Below, in pieces: positions 1 to 9,855 of a DNA stretch of 64,000 nucleotides (positions are counted from its first letter, which is position 1; each line of letters starts with the position of its first letter). Where the stretch lies: assembly GCF_036850765.1 (NCBI RefSeq), contig NC_089495.1, positions 198,656,847-198,720,846 of the forward strand, read 5' to 3'. The notes under the pieces were generated by a model. The model did no database searches. It had not been told where the DNA came from and saw nothing but the letters and a program-made list of their open reading frames with translations. The position numbers and the translations under genes are program-made. The DNA comes from Saccopteryx bilineata (taxonomy: Eukaryota; Chordata; Mammalia; Chiroptera; Emballonuridae).

Positions 1-243
1 GGTACCCCGGTGATGTAGTTCGGTAGGAAACCAGTTGGAACTACTCCTCTCTAGAGAAATATTCTCCACTTGATCCAGCACTGGCCAATGTGGGTTTCTG
101 TTCAATGTGGTTTGTTAATTGTAATTTTACCTGTGTCCATCTTGAGGAAATCTCAAGATTGGTAGGAGAAATACACCTAACACGGTATCAAACACATTGA
201 GGTGTGTAACAAATGCCTTACATTCAGCGGTATTCCATTAGTG

Positions 244-599
244 CAGGGGTAGTCAACCTATTTATACTTACCGCCCACTTTTTGTATCTCTGTTAGTAGT
301 AAAATTTTCTAACCGCCCACCGGTTCCACAGTACTGGTGATTTATAAAGTAGGGAAGTAACTTTACTTTATAAAATTTATAAAGCAGAGTTACAGCAAGT
401 TAAAGCATATAATAATATTATAATTACTTACCAAGTACTTTATGTCGGATTTTCGCTGTCTGGCAGAATAAATCTTTATAAAACAACTTACTATAGTTAA
501 ATCTATCTTTTTATTTATACTTTGGTTGCTCCGCTACCGCCCACCATGAAAGCCGGAACGCCCACTAGTGGGCGGTAGGGACCGGGTTGACCGCCACTG
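244..599. mobile_element. Non-autonomous hAT-type DNA transposon (MITE), 356 bp
   Basis: The element opens with CAGGGGTAGTCAACCT and closes with the inverted counterpart of CAGTGGCGGTCAACC, so the ends form imperfect terminal inverted repeats of hAT type (CAG...CTG). It is flanked by an 8-bp target duplication, cattagtg at 236-243 and cgttagtg at 600-607, with one mismatch; 8 bp is the hAT hallmark. Subterminal CCGCCCAC / GTGGGCGG motifs repeat in inverted orientation near both ends (for example about 271, 314, 539 and 571). The interior is AT-rich and has no transposase frame. Near-intact ends suggest a fairly recent insertion. The family name is not certain. Confidence 0.85.
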
Positions 600-607
600 C
601 GTTAGTG

Positions 608-1370
608 TTTGCTGATTGACAATGTATGCACAAACGTCTGAGCCCTGCTCACTGTCGGTACAGTGCATCAGGGTTTAGCTTGTTCTGTGGGAACGTGGGC
701 ACTCGAGGGAGTCATTTCAGCAGCATGACTGTGAGATGATCGACTTGGTCCCCATTCTACTTTGGGCTCTCCCTGCACCAGGAGTCGGCCCGCCTGCCTC
801 TGTACCCCCCTCGACGGACTTAGTCCGGCTCACAGACTCACTCTGGGGCTCTGGGGGGACTGCTTCCCATTCCAGTGTGTTCTCTTTGGGAAATTTCAAT
901 TGCTTTTGAATTAGTTATAGGCTTAGAAGCGAGCAACTCCCATTATTCGAATGCGGGCTTTAAAATTACCCCATTTCAGGTTGCCAGCTTGGTAGCGTTA
1001 ACCTGTCCTCAGAGGGTGCAGCACGGTGGTGCAGGAGATAGACTTCCGAAAAAATAAAGCAGAAATGAACCAACAGGGTTGGTGGGGAAGGAAATGGCCC
1101 TGGAAACATTTTTCCGCTCACGAGAGCCGTGCCTCGTCTGCTTTATCATCTCTAACGTGGCAAAACTTCGAATCTCCTTTCTCAGGGTAAGTTGAAGAGC
1201 AGTTAGTGGTATCCTATGTAAATCAATTTTCTGAGCTTAATACTCCGCTGCAGTCTCCAGATTTGTGTAGTCATGTTGAAATATTTCTAGTAGAGCTTCA
1301 GTTCTTATGCAGACGGCAAACATAGCCTCAAACTAGATATCATAAGAATGCATCTGGCATAAATGGCATT
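608..1370. other. Unique sequence, no gene recognised
   Basis: No repeat family or coding exon is recognised. The stretch at about 880-985 has balanced composition and many TAAT/AATT-type homeodomain-like cores, which is how conserved non-coding blocks often look, but this cannot be tested without an alignment. Confidence 0.4.
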
Positions 1371-1652
1371 GTTTTTCAGTTATTTTGAGATATAATTGAT
1401 AAATAAAAATTAGACAGTTTAAGGTGTGCCGTGTGATGGTTCGATACACATGTACGTTGTGAAATGATTACTGCAATTAAGCTAATGAACACATTGCCTC
1501 ACATAATTACCTTTTTTCTTGTTTGGTGGTGGTGAGAACACTTAAGATCTACTGTTTTTCCAAATTTCAGGTATAGAATGCGATATTATTAACTACTGTC
1601 AGCATACTGTACCTTACATCCGCAGGACTTATCTTAACAACTGAAAGATAGT
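1371..1652 (-). mobile_element. L1 3' UTR, antisense, first part
   Basis: Read on the minus strand this ends in an L1M-type 3' terminus (an AATTATATCTCAA-like end is visible at about 1385-1395), preceded by the 'aagatctac' and 'attattaactac' blocks typical of mammalian L1 3' UTRs. It continues beyond a SINE insertion at 1893. Confidence 0.75.
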
Positions 1653-1685
1653 TTGTTTTTTTTTTAGTGTATATGCATATGCACA

Positions 1686-1723
<38 letters not shown>

Positions 1724-1894
1724 AGAGAGGGAGGAAGAGGGATGAGAAGCATCAGTTCTTCATTGCGGCACCTTAATTGCTCATTGCTTGCTTTCTCATA
1801 TATGGATTGACGGGGGTGGGGGTGGGTGGGTGGGACCTCCAGCTGAGCCAATGACCCTTTGCTCAAGCCAGCGACCTTGGGCTCAAGCCAGTGA
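1653..1894 (-). mobile_element. tRNA-derived SINE (long-body type), 5'-truncated, antisense
   Basis: On the minus strand the body reads 'CTCAAGCCAAGGTCGCTGG'-like modules, then 'GAGAAAGCAAGCAATGAGCA', then a GA/CT-rich end (the (GA)n run at about 1688-1717) and a poly(A), seen here as poly(T) at 1663-1669. The tRNA head is missing. A 13-bp duplication with one mismatch (1640-1652 and 1894-1906, core CTGAAAG-TAGT) flanks it, so it inserted into the antisense L1. A G-rich block at 1812-1834 lies inside the body. Confidence 0.8.
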
Positions 1895-2228
1895 CTGAAA
1901 GGTAGTATTTCTTCATATCTCTGCCCCTGGAAATTATCATTCTACTTTCTGGTTCTATGGGTTCAGTTTTATTTAGATTCTATAGCTAAGTGAGATCATA
2001 CATATTTGTCTTTCTGTGGCTGGCTTATTTCACTTAGCATAACGCCCTCCAGGTCCAACTGTTTTGCTGCAAAGGGCAGGACTCCTTCTTTCATATGGCT
2101 AGTATTCTGTGATCTAAATCTATATCTATAGCTATGTCTATTTCTCTCTCTACCCATCAGTGAGCAAGTGGATAGTGAAGATGTGGTGTCACCACACTTA
2201 GGTTGTTTCCATATATTTGTTAACCTTT
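1895..2228 (-). mobile_element. L1 ORF2 end and 3' UTR, antisense, second part
   Basis: This continues the L1 cut by the SINE. It holds the antisense version of the L1 end block 'ggcttatttcacttagcataa' followed by 'tatggctagtattctgtg' and 'cacttaggttgtttcca', standard L1 landmarks. Reading frames are broken. Confidence 0.75.
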
Positions 2229-2335
2229 GGGGAAACTGGAAGTGGTACACGGTAGCTCTCTGTATTGTGTCTTAAAACTGTGTGTGAATGACAATGATCA
2301 AACATGAAAAGTTTAATTTAAAAAACCCCAATAAC
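2229..2335 (+). mobile_element. L1 3' end, sense
   Basis: The string around 'gtacacggtagctctctgta' followed by a 'catgaaaagtttaatttaaa' end resembles L1M 3' termini with the A-rich tail to the right. It is oriented opposite to the previous L1 piece, so it is a separate insertion. The A-rich stretch up to about 2620 may include more L1 5'-region sequence, but I cannot confirm that. Confidence 0.5.
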
Positions 2336-3819
2336 AAAAAATAAAGCAAAGAAAATTTCAAATGCCAAAAAAACCCCACTATGAACTCTGACTGGTGAGC
2401 AGAAAACCACAAAACAAAAATAAATGGAGAAAAAAAAATATGACAAAGATCTGGTTGACATAGGAAGCTCATTTGCAAAATGATAATTAAAGTCATCATT
2501 GGAGGGAGTAGAGGATAAGATTGCTCTGCTGAAAAGCAAGTCGGTAACTTGGAAGCAAAGTTGAGAAACTCAAAATATGGAAGAAAAGAACAAATATCAA
2601 ATAACTTAATTAGCATATGCCAATCACCAAGCTTCTATTTGCATATTACCTGACATGGAAAACCTGTAGCTATTGATTTAGAAGTATTATGTGATGTATG
2701 TGATATATGTGTATGGCCCCTTTCTTACCTTACAAGAAGACATGTGAATATCGCTCTCCAAGGTAATATACAAAGTTATTAATAGGGATTTTCTTTGAAT
2801 GGTACTATTATTAGTGATTTTAATTTTCTATTTTATGCTTTTAGATACACAATTTTCTACCATGAATATAAATTTTAGGTTAAGACGTGGTTTAAAATCA
2901 GGATAATTTTGTGCATACCACACATTGCAATTATATAAAAATATACACAACAAAAAAGTTGGGAGAAAATATTGTATACTAAATGTTCACAGCGGCTTTG
3001 CTTGGGCGATTGGGATTTAGTTTGAATTTTCCAAATACTCACCAGATTTTTAGACAGTGATCAGATGTTCATTTCATTATCATATATATAAATTTAAAAT
3101 GACTTTATAAAATTTTATAGGTACCATATGATAACAGACGTGTAAAAATATATATGGCAAGTTGATGAGAAAGAAAACAATAAAATTCAAAGTATCATAG
3201 ATATTTTAAATTATTATTTCAGCTTTAACATGTCTTTTCAAAATTTATACCATGAGTATATATTGATTTGGTATGGGGGAAGATTTTACTAAACATTAAA
3301 CAGTAGAAAATCAAATAGAAGAAGGAAATATTAAAATAGCTAATTAAAACATGGGAAAAATATTTAGCTTCCCTAAATGCATCTCAAAAATTAATGAGTT
3401 TTTTTTTGATGTATAGAATCATCTAATTTTTTTCTGTTACATTTCAATCAGTTCTTAGATGATGAAACAACATATCTTCATGTTGAGATAATATGCACTA
3501 TTTGCGCTAATAAGTAACAAGGTAGGAAAATATACTATAATTTGTGTAAAAGAAAAAAAAATCCTGCACTTAAAATTTGTCTTAATCTTATCTGTATGTG
3601 TATTTTTATGAAGAAAGTTAACTGAAATTATGATCGTTAGAGCTATGAAAATTTCCATTTTTCTCTTTTACTGCCTCTATTTACTAAAATCAAACCAGAG
3701 AGAAGGTTATATGCTATCATAAATGTAATAGAACTTATGAAAAGCCAACAAGTAAGTTTCAAAGACACTGTGCTCAGTGGAAAACTTCCACAGCATTGGG
3801 TTCTCTAGAAAGTGTAACA
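2336..3819. other. AT-rich sequence, no gene
   Basis: Very AT-rich with no recognisable exon, RNA gene or clear repeat. Part of 2336-2620 resembles degraded L1 leader sequence. Confidence 0.4.
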
Positions 3820-3945
3820 CTACTTGTTCATTCACTATTTATTGCATGCCTGCTATCTGTCGAGGCCTTTTGCAGGTGTTTGGAATTCTGCAGTGGACAA
3901 GGCAAAGATCTGGCCTCCATGCAGCTTACATTCGAACACGGACTT
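3820..3945 (+). repeat. Ancient L2/MIR-like fragment
   Basis: The phrase 'attcactatttattgcatgcctgctatctg' followed by 'ctggcctccatgcagcttacattc' matches the widespread mammalian repeat containing 'atttattgagtgcctactatgtg...catggagcttacattc'. Strongly diverged. Confidence 0.5.
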
Positions 3946-3967
3946 GGAAAACCATCTCCTCCACTTG

Positions 3968-4098
3968 CGTTGCTTTGCTAGGGTTGCCATAGAAAAATAC
4001 CACAGACTGGTGGATGGCTTATTTTCTCATAGTTCTGGAGGCTGGAGGTCCACATCCAAATGCCAGCAGTATTTTGGAGAGACACGATTCAGGCTATA
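3968..4098 (-). repeat. MaLR-type LTR fragment, antisense
   Basis: Contains 'gggttgccatagaaaaatacc', 'acagactgg', 'tcatagttctggaggctgga' and 'gacacgattcag', the antisense of MST/MLT LTR 3' portions. It is a short relic of an old ERVL-MaLR LTR with no coding content. Confidence 0.6.
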
Positions 4099-4930
4099 AT
4101 CCCATTCTGTTTCTCAATTGATTTTAGTGACCCCACCATCTTCTTGTCCAGTGCTGGTGTGAATACCTGCCGTGATAAGGGATACATGACACTTCCATCT
4201 GTCTGGGGATAAGACTTCAACTGTCTTCAGGTAGGAGGTCTCAGGACCCAGACGTCCAGATGACAGGGCTCAAATGCCGGCATCCTCAGTGATTGCCTGA
4301 CTCGGTCACTCCCTTGACGGGGAGGGGGGGGGGACGACAGCAGCTGGAGAGTGAAGTCTTCAACTCTGACTTGTCCTCCACATCCTATAGTCACAGGGTG
4401 ACAATCACAGAAATTTCCAACAGTGAGTGACTGAGTTCTTCACCCTCCTCCCTTCCCTTCACAGAGAGCCTGCACTATTTTTCTGTTGTTTCAAAGAGGG
4501 ATTCCTTACTCTTACCTTTTGTTTTAAAACTATTTTTAGTTTGACCAAACTGAACAAACACTTTCTGGCCCTTTTCAGTGATGGAATTATACAGGCAGGT
4601 TTTCTGCAGGTGACCAGCTCAAAACGAGCATTTCACTTCTTTCTCTGGCAGCAGACTTTTAATCCTGGGTCACATGTCACTTCTCATTGTAGGCATGACG
4701 TTCACGTTCCCCTCGGCCCAAATTTCCCCTGAGTCCATCCTTTGCTTTGGCAGCTGCCAAACCGTGTCCAGGGGCGGGACCTCCAGCCCCGGGAATCATG
4801 TCTTCTATCGCCCTGTGTCCATGCTGACGTGGCGTCCCTCGACCAGACACTGAAGGATGGACACCAATGGAGGGGAAGGTATTGGAGTCCTAGCAAGGGG
4901 GGTGTTTCTCCTACTTCTAAATTAAATGAG
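4099..4930. other. Unique sequence with a G-run
   Basis: No gene is recognised. A G-rich block lies at about 4320-4334. The open frames in this interval overlap on both strands and show no family resemblance. Confidence 0.4.
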
Positions 4931-4934
4931 TAGT

Positions 4935-5245
4935 GTTTTCAAGACAGAACATTCTGGAATGATTGCATGATGCAAAATAATCTGAAGTACAGTTCTCACT
5001 GGCTGTGCCCAAGGTGGCCAAATAGAATTTGGGCTTATTATTCTAAGAGGTTATTTTGTTCTAAAGTTGATAGCTTTCTCCTGTAAAGCTCTGTGGAGCT
5101 GACTCATGGAACCAGGCGGGCTTTCTCAAGTGCAACAATTCCAGAGTGTACTAACTCTGAGATGCAACGTTGGGTTCCTCCTGAGTCATTGCTCAAGCTG
5201 CCAGAGAAAAGACAGAGCCCCCATTTAAATCTAACTTTCAAAGAA
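4935..5245. promoter_or_regulatory. Possible conserved regulatory block with two AP-1 sites
   Basis: Unique, non-repetitive and of balanced composition. Perfect AP-1 core motifs TGACTCA at 5100-5106 and TGAGTCA at 5182-5188 lie 82 bp apart. Regulatory function is inferred from motif content only; no conservation data are available. Confidence 0.25.
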
Positions 5246-7020
5246 ACATTTTTTTTAAAAAAAGTATAAATATGTCCTACATACTGAGTGGGACATACAG
5301 ATACAGCAAATCTTTGATGTGATATATTTATACCAAAAAGTGATTGTTTATCTGCAATTAAATTTAACTTAGCATCCTATATTTTTATTTGACAAATCCG
5401 GCAAATTCAGTCATGAGAGAAAGGAGGCTTTCTGGTCAAATGACCTTTACTCATGACGAAAGCCAAACCCGTAAAATACCAAAATTAAAAAAAAACTATA
5501 ATGAACATGTTAATGTATAATACATCTTTCAGGTTTTTTTAAAAATTGGAATATGTGACTACATCACAAACTTTCTTGATGACCTGACATCATTAGTATG
5601 AATACTAATTATTGCAATACTGTATGTAATATACTCAAGGTTTTTGAAGGCTATTCGGGGCTGCTTGTCTCTGTATTGAATGCTACCAGACATCTGTGGT
5701 TTTAGAATTTTATATCTGATTATTATTATTAGTATTATTATTCCCCTCATCCTCAGGCTATCAATTAAACCTCCTTGTGGCAATTGGTATTTATTTTCCT
5801 AGAGTTTAGAAACACTCAACTTTTCTTCTGTCTACCCTGATGTCAGTAAAAAGAGAAAAGTGAGATACTAAATCTCACTAGCAACGTGTACAAACAAAAA
5901 TTAGAGGCTAGTATAGGAAAAAGATCTGAGTTTGCGATAATTATTGAACATTCCAGAGATGTTTAAAAACTAATTTCTAGGTGTTTAATTTTATTTTATC
6001 AAGCATCCATTCACTCACTCACTCATTAAAATAATAAATACTATTACCTAACAGACGTTTATGCAGACCTCGGTACCTTCAAGCATTTTATGAAATAATA
6101 TTTATAATGAGTCTTTAGAAACGCCTATCTTTAAAGGGCTGAAGGGTGATTAAAAACTGAATGCTGTTATTTAAATGTTATATGTCTTCCAAATAGTGTA
6201 TTCATTCGATTTGCATAATTGCTTGAATCTTTTAAGTGGATTTCCACCTGGCCTCCTGTTAAGCGGTGTTATTTGAATGTGAAAAGTGCAGTTGCCTCTG
6301 ACTTAGGTGCTCTCTGGATACACATTGGCTGGTACTTTTTCCTCCTGCACGTTTAGTTTGGATCTTAACCTTTCCACCAAATAGAGAAGAAAAACCAAAT
6401 CTTTTAGCTACGTGATTCAACACTCAGCTTTCAGCAGGAAGTTGACCCTAATTCTTAGCGGTTTACGGTTTCTTCTTCCGGGAATCTTTGTGCTGAAGAT
6501 TCTAAGGCCTCGTGACATTTGCCAGGGCACAAAGAAATTACTGCTGGCAGACAGTCATAGAAGTTGGGGTTAATATTCCCGTATCAAAATTCTTCAAACT
6601 TTATCCACAAGATTATCCGAAGGATGCAGCCTGCCATGAACATTTGCCGATGTCTGTTACCTGCAAAGATGCTGTTTCCTGTGAGACAGGTGTCTTCTCC
6701 ATATCAGTGGTAACACTGATCAGTGCGTGAGTCATGTTAGACCCATGATTACATCGTGGGAATGTCCAAAATGGTCGGTCCAGTTCCATCAACCTGGACC
6801 ATTGCCTTCTCTTGACCTGGATTCCTGACCTCAACTGGTTGTCTATACCAGCCATACCATTTCTGGGCAATGTTCTACCAGCACGAAACTTCACAAACTC
6901 CATTGTGCATACAAATCACCCACATAGCTTTGCAAATTTAGGTTCCTGCATCTCACATGAAATCCATAAAGCCAGGTGCCCTGATATATTGACCCACGCT
7001 CCAAGAAACATTTCTCTGTG
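5246..7020. other. Mostly unique AT-rich sequence
   Basis: No gene is seen. There is a short ATT-rich run at about 5720-5742 and a faint MIR/L2-like string at 6005-6060. The open frames at 6512-6903 overlap on opposite strands and are not convincing. Confidence 0.4.
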
Positions 7021-7024
7021 CCTG

Positions 7025-7130
7025 ACTTCCAGGAAGGTGGAAACTATGTCGGCCTCGCTCACTGCTCGTTCCCTGCACCGGCCTATGACCCTGGCTCATG
7101 GCAGACGCTCAATAAATATTTGGCCAATGA
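7025..7130 (+). repeat. L2 3' end
   Basis: Ends with 'ggcagacgctcaataaatatttgg', the typical L2/MIR-type 3' end ('...GGCGCTCAATAAATATTTG'), preceded by a diverged 'cactgctcgttccctgcacc' block. Confidence 0.65.
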
Positions 7131-7297
7131 AGAGATGAAGAAAGTGTGAAAAATGGTGGGTGGCATAGTGGCTCCATTGGTGAGTTTAAGGAGCATTCTT
7201 AGGTGAAGGAATTCTTATTAACATCATGGATAAATCAAAGGCAGTTTCTCTGAGGCTGTATTTACATGTTTTGAATTATCGATAAATATTATTGTTT

Positions 7298-7973
7298 GTT
7301 TGTTTTTATAAATAAATTTTTACTTTAATGGGGTGACATCAATAAATCAGGGTACATACATTCAAAGAAAACATTTCCAGGTTATCTTGTCATTTAGTTC
7401 TGTTGCATACCCATCACCCGAAGAGAGATCGTCCTCCGCCACCATCCATCCAGTTCTCTCTGTACCCCTCCCCCTCCCCCTCTCCCTCCTTCCCTCCCCC
7501 CCTCCCCCGTAACCACCACACTCCTGTCCATGCCTCTTAGTCTCGCTTTTATGTCCCACCAATGTATGGAATCCTGCAGTTCCTGTTTTTTTCTGATTCG
7601 CTTATTTCACCCCGCACAATGCTACCAAGACTCCACCATTCCGCTGTAAGTGATTCGATGTCATCATTTCTCCTCGCTGACTAGTATACCATGGTGTATA
7701 TGTGCCCCATCTTCTTCATCCAGTCCTCTATTTTTTTTACAGTGATTAAAAGCCTTTAAGCAATCTCTTGGCCAATACAGCAAGAATCCATAAAAGAGTA
7801 GTGTCCTTAACATGTTCACCAAGTCCAAGTTGGCCCCATCGCCATGCTAAATCCCTGAAAAATGCAACCCAACCACAGTTCAGTCTGTTAGGAGCTGTCA
7901 CAGGGAGCAGGAGTCCAGGAAAGTTCCCCACAGGAAAAGTCCGCATGGCACTGGAATTGTTGTCACCATTCTA
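7298..7973 (-). mobile_element. Chimeric retrocopy: unknown polyadenylated unit fused to a young L1 3' end
   Basis: A perfect 17-bp direct repeat (7281-7297 and 7974-7990, GATAAATATTATTGTTT) brackets the whole interval, so it arrived as one insertion. On the minus strand, 7730-7298 is the end of L1 ORF2 plus the 3' UTR of a lineage-specific L1: 'ccctgatttattgatgtcac' near its 3' end, C/T-rich core at 7470-7510 on this strand. The left part on the minus strand, 7973-7739, does not look like L1; it ends in eight A residues (T run at 7731-7738) exactly at the join. It carries a 66-codon frame (7946-7746) that I do not recognise. This layout fits L1 reverse-transcriptase template switching onto a second RNA. 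Confidence 0.7.
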
Positions 7974-8049
7974 GATAAATATTATTGTTTAAAAAGCATA
8001 AAACTACTACACTAGGAGGTAAAGTATACTTCTGTTTTGATATATTTTT

Positions 8050-8112
8050 ATCCTTTCTTCTTTCCTCCCTCTCTCTCTCTTCCTCCCTACTTTCCTTCCT
8101 TCCTCCCATCCA
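8050..8112 (+). repeat. Short polypyrimidine tract
   Basis: A CT-rich low-complexity run (TTCC/CTCT units) with few interruptions, next to unique DNA. Confidence 0.8.
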
Positions 8113-8205
8113 TCTTTATGAATGAAGAGAGGTCTAGAAACATGTTCACTCAATGCTCAATTTTTAAGTGGTAAGATTTTGGGTTACTTTTAAAAAATAC
8201 TCTTT

Positions 8206-8606
8206 GGCCCTGGCCGGTTGGCTCAGTGGTAGAGCATCGGCCTGGCGTGCAGAAGTCCCGGGTTCGATTCCTGGCCAGGGCACACAGGAGAAGCGCCCAT
8301 CTGCTTCTCCACCCCTCCCCCTCTCCTTCCTCTCTGTCTCTCTCTTCCCCTCCCGCAGCCAAGGCTCCATTGGAGCAAAGATGGCCCGGGCGCTGGGGAT
8401 GGCTCCTTGGCCTCTGCCCCAGGCGCTAGAGTGGCTCTGGTCGCAACAGAGTGACGCCCTGGAGGGGCAAAGCATCGCCCCCTGGTGGGCAGAGCTTCGC
8501 CCCTGGTGGGCGTGCCGGGTGGATCCCGGTCGGGCGCATGCGGGAGTCTGTCTGACTATCTCTCCCCATTTCCAGCTTCAGAAAAATACAAAAAAAAAAA
8601 AATAAT
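8206..8606 (+). mobile_element. GC-rich tRNA-headed SINE (Rhin-1-like), full length
   Basis: Begins with GGCCCTGGCCGGTTGGCTCA, has an RNA polymerase III A box (TGGCTCAGTGGTAG) and a B box (GGTTCGATTCC), a CT-rich middle (CCCCTCCCCCTCTCC), a GC-rich body, and the end CTTCAGAAAAATAC-A(n). Flanked by AATACTCTT at 8196-8204 and 8607-8615. The internal 'GGGCAGAGC...CCCTGGTGG' module occurs twice. Open frames of up to 145 codons across it are a by-product of composition. Confidence 0.9.
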
Positions 8607-8621
8607 AATACTCTTCTTTTT

Positions 8622-8720
8622 TCCTTTTGAGTGAATTTATTGGGGAGACACTGGTTAACAACAGTATACAGGTTTCAGGTACCCAATATAAATACTTCTC
8701 TGTATTACATAATTTTTTTT
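8622..8720 (-). mobile_element. L1 3' end, antisense
   Basis: 'gtgaatttattggggagaca' and 'caggtttcaggtacccaata' match the antisense 3' end of a bat-type L1; a related, longer copy lies at 31943-32100. Short and diverged. Confidence 0.6.
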
Positions 8721-9412
8721 TGGTAAATATCTTATATTATCAAAAGAAATTAAAGCCAATAATTATTTAACTTTAAAAAAAAATACATGTCCTTGGACAA
8801 AATGTTTGATAATTAGAGTTAATGAACACTTCTGATCTTAAAGCCTGCCAAAAATGGGTGAGAAGACAGAGTGGAGACATCAGAGCTCATTGCTGTGGCC
8901 TATACCTTCTTCTAGAGAGTTCTGTGAAGGCTGTGGACCTATATCTCAGACCATGTCTCTTCTGGTTTTTAAAGTTTCCTACTCTGAGCCCAACCTTTGG
9001 AAACCATTGGAAACCAGCGGAACCCTTGACTCATGGCCTGGGTACCACCCTTCTGGTACACACTAGGGTGGGCAGTTCGCGTGAAGTTCAGGGTGAGGGT
9101 GAAAGTTCCCCCACAGAGGAGCGAACTCAGGGCCCATTTGAAGGTGTTTAGGTCTCTGGCATTGAGGTCTGTCTGGATACATGAAGAGAAAGAGAAAGAA
9201 TGAACAGCTCGTGTTATGAAATAGACCAGACCATCCTTTGTGGGAGCTTCTCTGGGGACTTGTCCCTTTGTACAGGGAACGGAGGCCACATGTATAAACT
9301 CTTTAGAGAAAACTGGCCCCAGGAGGATAGCTCAGCTTATCTCCCTGCTGACCCCCAGACCAACTTCTCACATTACTCTTTCACAAAATCTCAAACTCTG
9401 CCTTTAGTTTTC
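8721..9412. other. Unique sequence, no gene
   Basis: No repeat is recognised. Three open frames of about 70-109 codons overlap on both strands with no recognisable product. Confidence 0.4.
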
Positions 9413-9428
9413 TAAATATATTTTTCTT

Positions 9429-9839
9429 TTTTTTTTTTTTAATCCCATGTTATTCATAGGATTTTTTTTTTTTTTTTTTTTTTTTGCATTTTTCTGAAGC
9501 TGGAAACAGGGAGAGACAGTCAGACAGACTCCCGCATGCGCCCGACCGGGATCCACCCGGCACGCCCACCAGGGGCGACGCTCTGCCCACCAGGGGCGAT
9601 GCTCTGCCCATCCTGGGCGTCGCCATGTTGCGACCAGAGCCACTCTAGCGCCTGAGGCAGAGGCCACAGAGCCATGCCCAGTGCCCGGGCCATCTTCGCT
9701 CCAATGGAGCCTCGGCTGCGGGAGGGGAAGAGAGAGACAGAGAGGAAAGCGCGGCGGAGGGGTGGAGAAGCAAATGGGCGCCTCTCCTGTGTGCCCTGGC
9801 CGGGAATCGAACCCGGGTCCTCCGCACGCTAGGCCGACG
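9429..9839 (-). mobile_element. GC-rich SINE with an apparent 3' transduction, antisense
   Basis: A perfect 16-bp duplication (taaatatatttttctt at 9413-9428 and 9840-9855) frames the insertion. On the minus strand it reads SINE body, 24 A, a 21-bp non-SINE segment (9461-9441), then 12 more A. The extra segment between two poly(A) runs is what readthrough past the first tail and re-insertion produces. The head is truncated: the first part, including the A box, is missing, while the B-box region (GGTTCGATTCC, antisense at about 9803-9820) remains. Confidence 0.85.
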
Positions 9840-9855
9840 TAAATATATTTTTCTT

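Noticed and set aside
1371..2335. Twin-primed L1 similar to 53261-54182
   Set aside because: The sense 3' end at 2229 is of a different L1 type from the antisense part, which already has its own 3' terminus at 1371.
8206..8280. tRNA-like gene with A and B boxes
   Set aside because: It is the head of a SINE and is followed by the SINE body; same for 23662, 32923, 43552, 45829 and 48190.
8168..8605. 145-codon plus-strand frame, and similar frames at 10608-11143, 20311-20826, 21346-21818, 45636-46264 and 51336-51829
   Set aside because: All are composition-driven frames in the GC-rich SINE, open on both strands at once.
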